64,000 nt of DNA from Podospora bellae-mahoneyi (Eukaryota; Ascomycota; Sordariomycetes; Sordariales; Podosporaceae), in the NCBI RefSeq assembly GCF_035222275.1, contig NW_026946359.1, positions 6,262,001 through 6,326,000 of the forward strand. The letters are read 5' to 3'. The notes under the pieces are model-generated. The model searched no databases. It had not been told where the DNA came from and saw only the letters and a list, made by a program, of their open reading frames with translations. This document shows, piece by piece, positions 42,284 to 54,263 of this stretch. A program made the translations under genes and the position numbers. Numbering within the stretch: the first letter of the stretch is position 1; each line of letters begins with the position of its first letter.

Positions 42284-43965
42284 GGTGGCAGGCTCATTTC
42301 AGTACTACGGAAAGCATGAAATTAAAGGGCTACAGAGAGTCTGTGTATTTGTAGCTAAATTGGTAGCTCTGTAAAGTGGTGCTGATGAAATGTGATTGTT
42401 TTTTGCTGTGTTGAGGTGACCGTTCTGCTTGACAATGTTTGATGAAGTGAGTGGTGAATGATGAGCCGCAGCCAAGTATTGTGGGGCTTGTGATTTGAGA
42501 TGGGTTAGGGTTGAACAGGCCGTTCTGCCGTTTCACTACCGTATGTTCCATGGTTCACTTACAGAGTGCTCAAGACTGCTCCTAACTGTATCCAAGGTAA
42601 GTTATCTTACCTGACATCACATTCTGTGCGAGGCATATGTTTACGATATATGCCCTCAGTAAACTGCTGTGAAATGAAAAGAAGAACTCAGGTACCTCAC
42701 TCACATTTCGGGGGATAGGACGGCAACCCATCTCCAACCTACAGGGAGGTAAAAGGTATGACTTGACATGTACGGGTAGAACTCCAAGTATAACTGCCAG
42801 TTGTTACGTCAACCATGATGGGGAGGCGTAGTTGAGGTGGCTACAAACTAGTACTTCTCTTAGTGGTGCCAGTTGCTTGCCAGAGCATGCCTATGACCCT
42901 CATTTTGCACGGTCATATCAGATCAGAAATCCACATGCCATGTGTCACTTGCATCTGCGAACAAGACCAAACCCGGGCTTCGGATTCTCATCGTCCGCCT
43001 GAACGGACTTGACAAACAGCCGAGAACACACTGAAACATACGAGACGAGACCCGCCGGAATGCTCCCGTATCAAGCCACTTACACCATCAATCCATATTC
43101 CGGGGCAAAGAAGCAGATATCGAACTTTGAACTACCGGCCGAAGATCTGGGCATGCAGGTTCAACAATCTCAAGCCTTCTTCCCAGCTGCACCCCACCAC
43201 CACAATACGACTTGCAGAGGGACCTCAGTGGGAGGCTTCAGCCAAGGAAGCCAGCAAAGATCCCGGCTCGGCAAATGGCAAGCCACCCTGTAATCTCAGG
43301 GCACTTGCCCGTCAGGCTTCCGCCCAATCTGGACATGGATCATGGCGGGCGGTGGGTATCGCGGAACATCTCCACCGTGCTTCTAGAGGCTTTGTCGCCT
43401 TGTCTTGTGGCCACATGGAAGTTCGAAAACCAGAGTAACGTAGCCCTGGGTTTCTGCAACGACGAGATAGTTAAGCAACGGCTGCACGGGCGACTCTGCG
43501 AAAATGCCGGCCACTTAGGGGAGGGATTGGCGTTTTTAATGCTGGTGCTACCGCCGCCGCAGAAAGCCGAAGTAATTCATGCCAGTTTGTTTCCTCGGAA
43601 CCTGAACCACAACATCGTGTCAGCACACAACTGGCCGTCCACCGTCCACCGTCCACCGTCCACCGTCCACCCTCTCGAGAACAACAACTCTCCACTCGCT
43701 GCCGTTGACACCCTCGCTTTTTTCTCTGCCTGCCCCGCCATCACTTGCCCTCGCCCACCCGTCAGCAGCCGACAAGGCAACATCCAAACCAACACTCGTG
43801 CACTGGTGCGAGGGCCGCCGTTTCAGCAGAGTCTCTTCTTGCATCGCTACAGCCTATCCGCATAGCTGGGCAAGGCCGAGTCAGCCCCCTATTCTCCGTT
43901 AACAATATTCCCGAACCTGTATGCGCTCGTCGTAACGGCCCCCGCGCCGCCCACAACCCCTGGCC
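42284..43965. promoter_or_regulatory. Divergent intergenic region, 1.7 kb
   Basis: Lies between the outward-reading trs23 and transporter genes. It contains the minisatellite at 43635-43669 and a few short frames without motifs. It must carry both promoters; no gene was seen. Confidence 0.5.
43635..43669. repeat. 7-bp minisatellite (CCGTCCA)x5
   Basis: Five perfect head-to-tail copies of CCGTCCA, about 300 bp upstream of the transporter start, possibly in its promoter or leader. Confidence 0.9.
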
Positions 43966-45355
43966 ATGGCCGCCCGTCGTCGCCCGGCGCCGCATAAACT
44001 GCAGCAAACGCCTTCGACCAACAAAGATCGCGGCGACAAGGGCTTCAGTTTGCCGGCACCGTCGCCCCGCGTTATCAACGCCGCTCCGTCCCTCGAGAAG
44101 GCCGAGATGTATGGCATCGATGACAACCGTCCGGTCTTCAGTCGCGCCATGGCGCTCGCAGGGCGCATGTTTATCGAGACCATCCCGCAATGGCTGGCCG
44201 TTGGAGCTATGCTGTCGCTGATTTTTGGCGGCTGCTGCTCCAATGTCTTTGCGCTCGAGTCAATTATCAAGGTGGAACCTGACAGTGGTATGTTTCACTT
44301 TCTGATGGGCAATTGGGCGACGGCACTAACACAGTTGCGCTGCGGCCAGGTTTCTTGTTGACTTTTGTGCAATTCATCTTTGTCGCCATCACCAGTCTCC
44401 CCTCCCAACTCGACAGCAGACGGCCACCGTTCTACCTCAAATCCAACAGAGTCCCAATTCGCCGCTGGCTCGTCAACATTGTACTGTTCTTCGCCATCAA
44501 TGTTCTCAACAACCACGCCTTTAGCTATGACATTTCTGTGCCGGTGCACATCATCTTGCGCTCTGGAGGCAGCATCACCACCATGCTGGCTGGGAGCTTG
44601 TACGGCAAGAGATATTCTCGGATCCAGGTGACAGCTGTGCTCTTGCTTACTGTGGGAGTGATCACTGCCGCCTGGTCTGATTCACAGACCAAGGTATGTC
44701 GGCACGGTTTATCGGGGTCCTATGGGCATGAACATGAAGCTAACGTGTGATGTAGGGAACTACGAGTAGTGGATCTGCCGGGACTACGAGCTTTGTAACT
44801 GGCCTCACAATCCTGTTCGTCGCGCAGGTCCTCTCTGCTATCATGGGCCTCTACACCGAAGAGACATACCGCATGTACGGCCCGCAGTGGAAGGAGAACA
44901 TGTTCTACTCGCATCTTCTCTCGATCCCCTTGTTCCTGCCATTCTTGCCGTCTTTGATTAGACAGTTCATGAAGCTTGCCAACAGCCCTCCGCTGTCGCT
45001 TCCAATCCCCCCGCCGGAGGACTATCCTAACTTTTCACCCAGCCTGCAACGGCTTGTCGAGAAGATACACATACCCAGCCAACTGTTCTACCTCACGCTC
45101 AACGTCTTGACGCAGTATGCCTGCATTCGGGGCGTCAACCTCTTGGCTGCAGCTAGCTCGGCTCTGACAGTGACAATTGTTCTCAACATTCGCAAGTTGA
45201 TCAGTCTGTTGTTGAGTATATGGCTTTTTGGAAACCGGCTGGCGTTTGGAACGCTGATAGGAGCCTGTATTGTATTTTTCGCAGGAGGACTGTACTCTTT
45301 GGACGGAAAGCGGAAGCCGCCTAGCAGGAGGGGCACCGCGCCGACCAAATCTTGA
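43966..45355 (+). CDS. yea4: UDP-GlcNAc-type nucleotide-sugar transporter (YEA4/SLC35B4)
   Basis: Multi-pass ER/Golgi membrane transporter; in yeast, Yea4 imports UDP-N-acetylglucosamine for chitin synthesis. Exons 43966-44287, 44350-44693 and 44756-45355 (introns 62 and 62 nt, GTATGT or GTATGY starts) give 421 residues. After a basic N-terminal tail of ~75 residues come about ten hydrophobic segments. Family motifs seen: GGCCSNVFALESII; FLLTFVQFIFVA; INVLNNHAFSYDISVPVHII followed by LRSGGS; MLAGSLYGKRYS; MGLYTEETYRMYG; and the C-terminal TVTIVLNIRKLISLLLSIWL and GGLYSLDGKRK. These point to the SLC35B subgroup rather than GDP-mannose or triose transporters. Exact sugar specificity is inferred from family. 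Confidence 0.92.
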
Positions 45356-46208
45356 GGAGCTGCTTTGTGAGCAAGCCCCAGTTGTAGATATTACCTGATA
45401 CAAACATGGTAGGCCCCATACAGGGCCGAGATTTCCAGCTGTTCACCTTCCCAGTTGGGCGCAACAGCCACCACTTAGCATTCTTGGTTGGATGCCATGT
45501 GACTGATACCGAGAAACAACATTGTTTCGGGCCGGTGCTTGTGAGCACGAGTCCGCCCGGAAGGCGCCGTGCCCCTTCTCCCAGTGGGACCCTGAACGTT
45601 CCAATCCAGGGGTTCCCGCGGCGGCTGGGGTCGGTATGCATGCTTGCTAAGCCGCTAGAACAAAGAGCTTCTTAGCTGAGCTTGGCAGGCGATTAGCGCC
45701 TCGCCCTGGTACGTCATGCCTTGCCTTATCGCTAAAACGATAGGTGAAAAGTGCCAGAGCCCAAGAAGGGAGAGGACTTCGTTGAGGGGGCGGTGACTCA
45801 ACCAAGACATTGGTCCTGATGGGCGCCTGTATATATTATCCAACCAACGGCGGGAGCTGAACACTCAAGAAGCTGTTTTGGATTTGGAAAAACGGCCACT
45901 CAACAGCCAGTCAAGAGTGTGCGGTATCTAATTATTTTTGTGGCTTCTACCCCTCCTTTTTTGCCCACGATCAGCCTCAACGATGTGCCGTAAGTTTGTC
46001 TCAACATTTGCTACCTAGGAATGCTTCTTACCACGCCTCGCTGTTGCTCTGGGCTCTGTCAATCCTGCGTTTGCCAGCCGCTCAAAATGTCAACTTGAGT
46101 GTGACCTGTCTACGCGCGTGGAACAGCCGGTTAATGCAGTGAACAGAACACTCATTCTCGCATGACCCGTCGTCAAACTCGACGTCGCCCAGGTTTGCAG
46201 CAACACAA
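45356..46208. promoter_or_regulatory. Intergenic, upstream of AMP deaminase
   Basis: 853 bp between the transporter stop and the conservative AMP deaminase start, both plus strand. A T/C-rich block (about 45935-45980) suits a transcription start region. Directly after it, an ATG at 45983 precedes an excellent donor GTAAGT at 45990; splicing to the acceptor at 46199-46200 would give an alternative N-terminus. Confidence 0.5.
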
Positions 46209-49200
46209 ATGCCGACCAACGATTCGGACGACGAGGAGTACACCCGGCACGGGCAGAGTGACACGGAATCCGACGGTTTGCTCGAACAACACGAACATGG
46301 CCGCTCTCACGGGGCACCCGATTCACTTGTCCAAAGTCCTGGTTCGGATGGCCACGTCCGCAGGGCGGATGATGCAGAGCTCGAGGAGGGCATGCTTCCC
46401 CGAGACATGCCCCATAAGACCGCCTTTTTCGACCTCGTTGCCGAACGCCAAATGACCCAGTCAGAGGCCAAACTGTTCTACCAGCGGAGCCAGACGGACA
46501 GCCGCACCATGCAGACGCAAACACAGACCCAGTTCTCCCCTCAGGGAAGCCCATTGCTTTCTTCGGGGACGTCTCACACCTTGGGCAATATCGATACCGC
46601 GCTGGGCCAGAACCCCGCGCACAACGCCAGCGGGATCAGGCTTTCAGACCTCGACCCGGCGATCCTGCCCGAATCTGGATATGAGCCTCCCCTCAGCGCA
46701 GCGAGGCGCGATCCGAGTCACTTTGGCTTGAGCAGCCTTCCAAGCCGCGGTAGCTTCACCAATCTCAACAACGCCGCGGGCGCTCCCGGGAATCAAATCG
46801 ACCCAGCGGTTCAGCAGCAGATGCTCCTTAACACGGGCGCTGTTGCGGGTATCGGAAGCAGCACCTACATGGACGCGGACCCTCAGATCACAGCGGAATT
46901 GAGCACCATATTCCAAAGGATCCAGAACATCTTGAATATTCGTCACAGATACATCAGCCTATCTAGTCAAGGCCCCGAGGACAATCCCAAAGATGACCCT
47001 AGCTGGCCCATCTACCCGCCGCCCCCAGAGCCAGCGTGGAGCGAGGAGAGAGACAAGGCTGGCCGGAGCACAAAGGCTCAGAACAGCGCCTACAACAGCA
47101 TGGCTAATAGCATGGTTCTGAGCATGGACAAAGATAAGCAGCGTTCCAGCGACCAATCTTTCGATATTCCCGACACTCCCCAAAAGCCATATAGGAGTAA
47201 GCGGAAGCCCGGGCAGGACATTGGCGAGGATTTTGACATGGATGACTTGCTACCCCTCCCGGGTCCGAGCGAGATGACATACCGACTTGATGACAACGGC
47301 GTCTACCAGGTGTATGAGACCGAGGAGGCGAGCAAAACAAATTCGCCTGTCATCAAGGTGCCTACCATCAAAGAGTACTACCTTGATCTCGACGAGATTT
47401 CGAGCGTGTCATCGGACGGACCCAGCAAGAGCTTTGCCTTCCGGCGGTTGCAGTATCTGGAGGGCAAGTTCAACCTCTACCAGCTGTTGAACGAGTACCA
47501 GGAGACCGCCGACAGCAAAAAGGTGCCTCACCGTGACTTTTACAACGTCAGAAAGGTGGACACGCACGTTCACCACTCTGCTTGTATGAACCAGAAGCAT
47601 CTGCTGCGGTTCATCAAGAGCAAAATGAAGAAGTTTCCGGACGAGATCGTTTTGTACAGAGATGGCAAGCATTTGACACTGGCGGAGGTGTTTGAAAGTA
47701 TCAACCTCACGGCCTATGATTTGAGTATCGACACGCTGGACATGCACGCCCACAAGGACTCCTTCCACCGGTTCGACAAGTTCAACCTCAAGTACAACCC
47801 TATTGGCGAATCTCGACTGCGTACCATTTTCTTGAAGACGGACAACTTTATCAATGGTCGTTACCTGGCTGAGATCACCAAAGAGGTCATCTCCGATTTG
47901 GAGTCGAGCAAGTACCAGATGGTGGAATGGCGCATTTCCATCTACGGACGGTCGCTTGACGAGTGGGACAAACTTGCGGCTTGGGTTATTGACAACAAGC
48001 TCTTCTCTCACAATGTCCGGTGGCTCATTCAGATCCCTCGCCTGTATGATGTGTACAAGGCTAGCGATTTGATGGGTAATTTCGAACAAGTGGTTGTGAA
48101 TATCTTCCGGCCTCTGTTTGAAGTCACAAAAGACCCAAATAGTCACCCCAAACTCCACGTCTTCCTGCAAAGAGTCATTGGATTCGATAGTGTCGATGAC
48201 GAAAGCAAGGTCGAGAGGAGGTTGTTCAAGAAGTTTCCAGTCCCTCGGGTGTGGGATAGCAAGCAGAATCCTCCTTACAGCTACTGGATCTACTATCTGT
48301 TCGCCAACATGACCTCGCTGAACGTCTGGCGCAAGAGGCGGGGCTTCAACACCTTTGTTCTCCGACCGCACTGCGGGGAGGCAGGTGACAGCGAGCATCT
48401 TGCTGCCGCTGCCCTCTGTTGCCACAGCATCAGTCACGGACTGCTTCTCCGGAAGGTTCCCTTGCTGCAGTACATTTTCTATCTCGAACAGATCGGCATC
48501 GCCATGTCGCCCCTCAGCAACAACGCCTTGTTCTTGGCCTACGAAAGGAACCCCTTCTACCAGTACTTCAAACGTGGATTGAACGTGTCGTTGTCAACCG
48601 ACGACCCGCTTCAGTTTGCCTTTACCAAGGAACCGTTGATTGAGGAGTACGCTGTCGCGGCGCAGATTTACAAGCTGAGCCCGGTCGATATGTGCGAGCT
48701 GGCCAAGAACTCTGTCAAGCAGAGCGGCTACGAGTACTCGGTGAAGCAGCAGTGGTTAGGGCCCAACTTCAACATTCCGGGTGCTGGGGGCAACATGGTG
48801 AAGACCAACGTACCTGATAGAAGAGAGGAGTTCCGGTACCGCACTTTAATGGAGGAGCGCAGAATGTAAGTTTTATGCCTTGTTTGGATGCTCAAAGTTT
48901 GTGTTGAGACTGACCTGTTGCTGTCAGGGTGGAGAGATACACATCGATCGCTGAAAATGCGGCTGCTGTGGATGCCGCCGCGCAGAGCATGGCGTCCCTT
49001 GCAATGTCCTCCAAGAATACTGTCACGGCGGATTCCAAGCAACAGAGCCATGCGCCATCTCCCGCCTCGCAAGTTCAGGGCCCGAACATTATTGGCAAGT
49101 CCGCCAGGGTTGAGACCGGTAGCCCGGCAGTTAGCGCACAATCCCAGGTCTTTTCAAGCCCAGTAACGGCTTCCCCATTGACGGTTTCCGGCTCGGAGGA

Positions 49201-49357
49201 ACACATTTCAGGCCATGAGCCGAGATACTTCCCGGGAGTTGTTTCGCGGAGGCGGCGGGATAGCACAAGGCAGAGCTCGATGCATGAGAGTGACGACGCT
49301 GCGCTGCGGAAAGTGTCTTCCAAGAGAGATGCTTCCAAGGAGGGGCGCGGTAACTAG
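46209..49357 (+). CDS. amd1: AMP deaminase
   Basis: Converts AMP to IMP and ammonia, the main step in adenylate balance. Exons 46209-48865 and 48928-49357 (62-nt intron, GTAAGT...CAG, splitting an ATG codon) give 1028 residues. The first ~370 residues are variable and acidic. Catalytic motifs of the adenosine/AMP deaminase superfamily: KVDTHVHHSACMNQKHLLRF (about 448-467, zinc His pair), FNLKYNPIGESRLRTIFLKT, LRPHCGEAGDSEH (about 717-729, zinc His and catalytic Glu), and NVSLSTDDPLQFAFTKEPL (about 793-811, catalytic Asp pair). All are intact. The C-terminal 140 residues are Ser-rich and probably regulatory. The start may instead be at 45983: a two-codon exon (ATG TGC C) joined at 46201 gives MCPTQMPTNDSDDEE in frame. 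The start here is the conservative choice. Confidence 0.95.
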
Positions 49358-50489
49358 GGCAAGTTTCGAGCTTGGCTTCGGGAACCATCTGGATAAATAT
49401 TAAGAAAGGTCTGGCTAGATAGAGAATTTGATGAATCTCAAAGCAACGGTCCCATCATGTTTGGACCGTGTTTACATCATCCGTGTTCAGGGGCGACCGT
49501 TTACCCCCTTTTTCCAAAGGGTTCCAGACCCGTGGAAGAGCACGTGGCGCTCCGTTTAAATGCCCCCACCCACTTTCAGCAGACGGGATCGACGCCAGCT
49601 GCCAGACAGGGACTGACAGTGTGTTATCTAAGGCTGACTGCCAGTTGTACAGAGACAGGAAAGAGAAGGCTGCCCGGGCGGACTCGTGCACATGTATGTG
49701 TTAATTGAATTCTGCTATGAGACGTCGGCTTTTCACTCGTCCTAGACAAACCTAGAGCATGTGCATATCTCTCTACAGAACTGCGTTGTTATGTTGCGCC
49801 TTCTTGCAGGCACATCTTCAACTCCTGTCCAGTCTAGCCTTTGAAACATATTGGGAATAGCCCGGCCAATTTCCCCCGGTCCGCCGAGCAATAGCTTCTG
49901 GGTCCCCATTCATTCAATCATCTCTCGACCACCTCCTTTTGCATGCTATTATTTCCGTACCCACCTTATCCGACCTTTTTGATTATCCCAGGACGACAAG
50001 AGGGAGAGAGTGAGGGAGAGAGTGAGCGAGAAAGGCTTGGACGAAGAAGAAGCACCACCACCGGCGGAAGAGCGAGCCATTTGTGGGCAAAAGACCACAC
50101 GCTCGCGCCTTTTCGGTCCACTTTCCGGGGCAACGCCCACGTTTGTCCACTTTCCCATTCGCATTCGATTCGTCCGCCTGTTGCAACAGTCCAGCGTTCT
50201 CTCTGGAAGCGCCAAGTCCACTGGCTTCGGCTACAGCCCAACGTCAACAGTCAACAGTCAAGGAAAAACCAGCCAGCAGAGGGAAATCTCCTGTTGCATC
50301 AGCCTTTCCCCGCGCGCGCGCAGTGCCCTTCGCCGCCTGTGACGACAACCAGCCATTTTCCAACAAGGCCGTGAACCCCTTTCCGAATGCTTCGTGCCAT
50401 TGACCATCTCGACCGATAGCGCGCGGCACCCCGCTCCCCCCCCCCCCTTAACGATCGATCCAGCTCGAGTTACGAAGACTGCGGCAGCA
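49358..50489. promoter_or_regulatory. Intergenic, upstream of sla1
   Basis: 1.1 kb between AMP deaminase and sla1, both plus strand. The portion before the sla1 start carries (CG)n at about 50312-50321 and a C run at 50441-50448. It probably contains a long sla1 leader. No gene was seen. Confidence 0.45.
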
Positions 50490-53400
50490 ATGGGGTTCCT
50501 TGGTGTGTACAAGGCCCTGTACGACTACACTCCCCAGGCGGAGGGGGAACTATCAATCACCGAGGGCGACGTTCTGTATGTGTTGGAAAAGAGCACGGAT
50601 GATGACTGGTGGAAGGCCAAGAAGAAGGCTACGGCCGAGGATGAGGATGAGCCGGTTGGCTTGATCCCGAATAACTACATCGAGGAGGTACGTCACGTCA
50701 GAGCATTGGAGGGTACTTGGCCATTCTTTGGTCTCGCTGATACGAGGTGTACAATGGCTGCAGGTAAAACCGGAAAGCAAGGCTCGCGCGCTGTATGAAT
50801 ACACCAGGCAAACCGACGAGGAGCTGTCCTTCCCCGAGGACGCCCAGCTTGACGTTTACGATACTACTGACCCGGATTGGATTTTGGTAGGGTACCAAGG
50901 AGATTTCGGGTTCGCGCCGGCCAATTACATTGAGATTGCGGCTGGTGGACAAAAGCAGGAGGAGGCCGCACCGTCCATCCCAACTCCGCCTCCGCTTCCC
51001 GTCAGGACGCCGAGCGATGCCGCACCCAGCCCCGCCCTTCCCCCGAGACCCCCATCGGAGCCGGCCAGCCCGGCTTCGCCTCCTGTCGCGCCGAACCCAG
51101 CCAGCATGATTGCGGGTATGATGGCTGCTCGGGGAGGTCATACCCCCGCGCCATTGGACCTCCAGCCATCTGGACAACGGCATGTTGCTGAGGAAGAAGA
51201 AGAACAAGAGGTCAAATCGCCACCTCTTCCGACCCGGCCGCGTGGTGATTCTCAGGTCTCGGAGCCTGCCCGCTCGGCGCCTGCTTCGGGCGGTCTGAAG
51301 ACACACGGGTTCCGTGACAGTGATCGCATCGACCGCTATAGCGACTCTGTTCCTCAGACTCCAAACACGGCACCACTCACCCCTGGCGACTTTCACATGT
51401 ATAACATTAATGAAATGGTCTCGGTGATGGGCAAGAAGAAGAAGATGCCTACTACTCTGGGCATCAACCTTCGGACTGGCATTATCTTGATTGCTCCCGA
51501 ACATGCTTCGGACGGCCCATCGCAGGAGTGGACGGCGAACTTGATGACGCATTATTCTCGGGAAGGCAAGCACGTCTTTATGGAGCTGGTCAAACCAAGC
51601 AAGAGCATCGACTTTCATGCGGGCGCAAAGGACACCGCAGAAGAGATTGTTGCGATGCTTGGGGAGCTGGCCGGGGCCGTGCGTGCTGAGGGACTGATGG
51701 AGATTGTCAAGGCCACCAAGGGGAGCAAGGTGCCTCAGCAAAAGACTGGCGTTGTTTTGTACGATTTCTTGGCCCAGGGCGAGGACGAGGTTACGGTTGG
51801 GATTGGTGATGAGGTTATCATCTTGGACGACACCAAGAGCGAGGAGTGGTGGATGGTCCGCAGGGTTAAGAACCAGTTGGAAGGCGTCGTTCCGAGCAGC
51901 TACATTGAAGTCACCGGCATTCTCGACACTCCGGTTCCGACATCGGCTTCCGGTATCAACGCGGGCCGGTCGACCATCGAGCAGAACCGGCTGGAGGAGG
52001 CGAGATTGACGAAGGAGGCGCTCAAGGCGGCGAAGCGGGAGGAGAGAAAGGAAAGGGAGGGGAGAAGTTCAGAGGTAGGCCCTGGATTGCGTTTGCCCGA
52101 GCGAAGTAGTAGTTTGTCTCAGGCCAGAAATGGTAACACTGTGGGACAACAGCACTCCAGCAGACGCGAGAACGGAGCCTCGGGTTCGTCGAAATCGAAG
52201 GATGGGAGCGTCAAGTCGAGTAAGTTTCTTGTGATCTGTGGGGTTTGAAGAGCGCTCGCTGACCATCCTCTCTACTGCAAGAACCCGACCCGGCCAAGGT
52301 GCGGACGTGGACGGATCGGTCAAAGTCTTTTACCGTCGAGGCTCAGTTCCTCGGGGTGAAGGATGGCAAGCTCAACTTGCACAAGGTGAACGGTGTCAGG
52401 ATCGCGGTACCCATCGCCAAGATGTCGATTACGGATCTGGAATATGTCGAGCAGATCACCGGCATCTCGCTCGACGAAGACAAGCCCCTTTCCGATCTCA
52501 AGAAGAAGGCTGCCGCCGAGAATGCTCGCAGTGGACGTTCCTCGTCTTCCAAGACCAAGGTCGGAGCGTCTATTGAGCCAAAGAAGTCCACTTACGATTG
52601 GTTCCAGTTTTTCCTGGATTGCGACATTCAACCTCAGTCCTGCGAACGGTACTGTCAAGCGTTCGAAAGGGACTCCATGGATGAGAGCGTGCTGCCAGAC
52701 GTGAATGCTACGGTGTTGAGGAAATTGGGATTCAAAGAAGGTGATATCATCAAGGTTATGCGATACCTGGATACGAAGTATGCCCGAGGCAAGGGTAGTG
52801 TTGGCGATGATGAGTCTGGTGGTGGTTTGTTCTCGGGTCCTGGGGGCGCTCTCCGCAACAACACCAGAAAGGGACGGCCAGCCCCACCAGTAGAGACCAA
52901 CAACGTTGTTGATCCTAATGCCTTTAAGAAGGACGGTAGCGGTGCCGAGCCCAAGTCGGCGTCTCCCACCACTGCGACAGGACCGGCAGCTGCAGCGGCC
53001 GCTCCAAGCAAACCCGCAGGTGGATTCGATGACGATGCTTGGGATGTGAAGCCTTCCAAGACTCCCGAACCAGCTCCGGCAGCGAAGGCACCTGAACCTG
53101 CACCGGCTCCCGTTGCGGCTCCTGCGCCAGCCCCTGCTCCCGCTCCCGTTCCCGCTCCCGCCCCCGCGTCCGCGCCCAGTACGGCCAAGCTCACGGGCTC
53201 GATGCAGGAACTGTCATTGCTCTCTCAGCCATTAGTTCCAGAACAGGTTCAGCCTCCACCAGCTCCTCCTGCTTTGGACTTCTCGCCTGCTCCCACCGCC
53301 GCCGCAGTTGCCCCGGTTCCAGCTCCCGCGCAAGTTCCACAGCCTATCGGCGCGACCCCTGGCTTTTTTGGTGGTCTGCAGGCTCCCGTTGTCAACGGAC

Positions 53401-54263
53401 AGCCGCTCACTCAACAGCTCCCGCAAAACATTGCCCGTGCTAGACCTGTGGCACCTCAGTATACCCAGGGTCAAGGCGGTTTGATCGCTCCTCCTCCTCC
53501 GTCTCGACCACTATCAGCTCCTCAGACGGCTCAACCCAGTCAATTCGCGCCACCACCACTCCAGCCCCAGATGACGGGCTTCCAGACACAAGTCGCGCCC
53601 CCGGGTCAGAGCCTAGCCGAGATCAGCCAGCAGCGGATGCAGCAGCAATACGCCGCTCAGATGCAAGCCCAACAGCAGCAGATGCAGCCTCAAATGACGG
53701 GGATGCAGCCCATGATGCAGCCCATGATGACGGGTATTCCTGCTCAGCCAACAGGTTTCCAGCCTGTTCCGGCGGGGCCGTTCATGTCACAACCCACGGG
53801 CATGGCACCACCCATGCAGCCGATGCAGATGCAGCCTACCGGGTTTGGTGTTGGTGGGTTCGGACAGCCGCCGGTTCAGCAACAGCCTTTTGCTCCTGGT
53901 GGCGGGCTGCCCATGCCGTTGCAGCCTCAGCAGACGGGTATGAGTGTGCTGCAGCCGCAGATGACGGGACTGACTGGGTTTGGGACAACGGGGAGTCAAG
54001 TGGGTGGGGGGTTGGCGGCGCCGATGCAGCCTTTGATGCCGCAGAAGACGGGGCCGCCACCGCCGGTGAGATTCGGGGTGCAGCCTGATGCGAAGAAGTT
54101 GGCGCCGCAGGCTACCGGACGGAGGGCGAATCTGGCTGCAGCTAGTAAGTCTTTTTTTTTTTATTTTTTTACTTTTTTTTTTAGTTTTTTTGAACCTAGA
54201 TTACAATGAAGCGATGAAAATGCTGACGCGTTAATAGCACCGGATAATCCGTTTGGGTTTTAA
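50490..54263 (+). CDS. sla1: Endocytic adaptor Sla1
   Basis: Links cargo, clathrin coat and actin assembly in fungal endocytic patches. Exons 50490-50687, 50764-52219, 52282-54144 and 54238-54263 give 1180 residues. Domains: SH3-1 (about 4-66, ALYDYTPQAEGELSITEGD), SH3-2 (about 72-130, ALYEYTRQTDEELSFPEDA), a Pro-rich linker, SH3-3 (about 393-455, VVLYDFLAQGEDEVTVGIGD), SHD1 (about 552-615, RTWTDRSKSFTVEAQFLG), which binds NPFxD cargo signals, and SHD2, a SAM-like fold (about 650-715). Then follow Ala/Pro-rich and Gln/Met-rich segments with many PQMTG/QPTG repeats, the Pan1/End3-binding C-terminus. The last exon is 26 nt and encodes TPDNPFGF, an NPF motif. The intron before it is T-rich. Strong call. 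Confidence 0.95.

Noticed and set aside
47409-48437. 342-codon minus-strand frame inside AMP deaminase
   Set aside because: Opposite strand of the conserved catalytic domain; explained by codon bias.
50698-51741. 347-codon minus-strand frame inside sla1
   Set aside because: Antisense to the SH3-containing exon; Arg-rich shadow composition.
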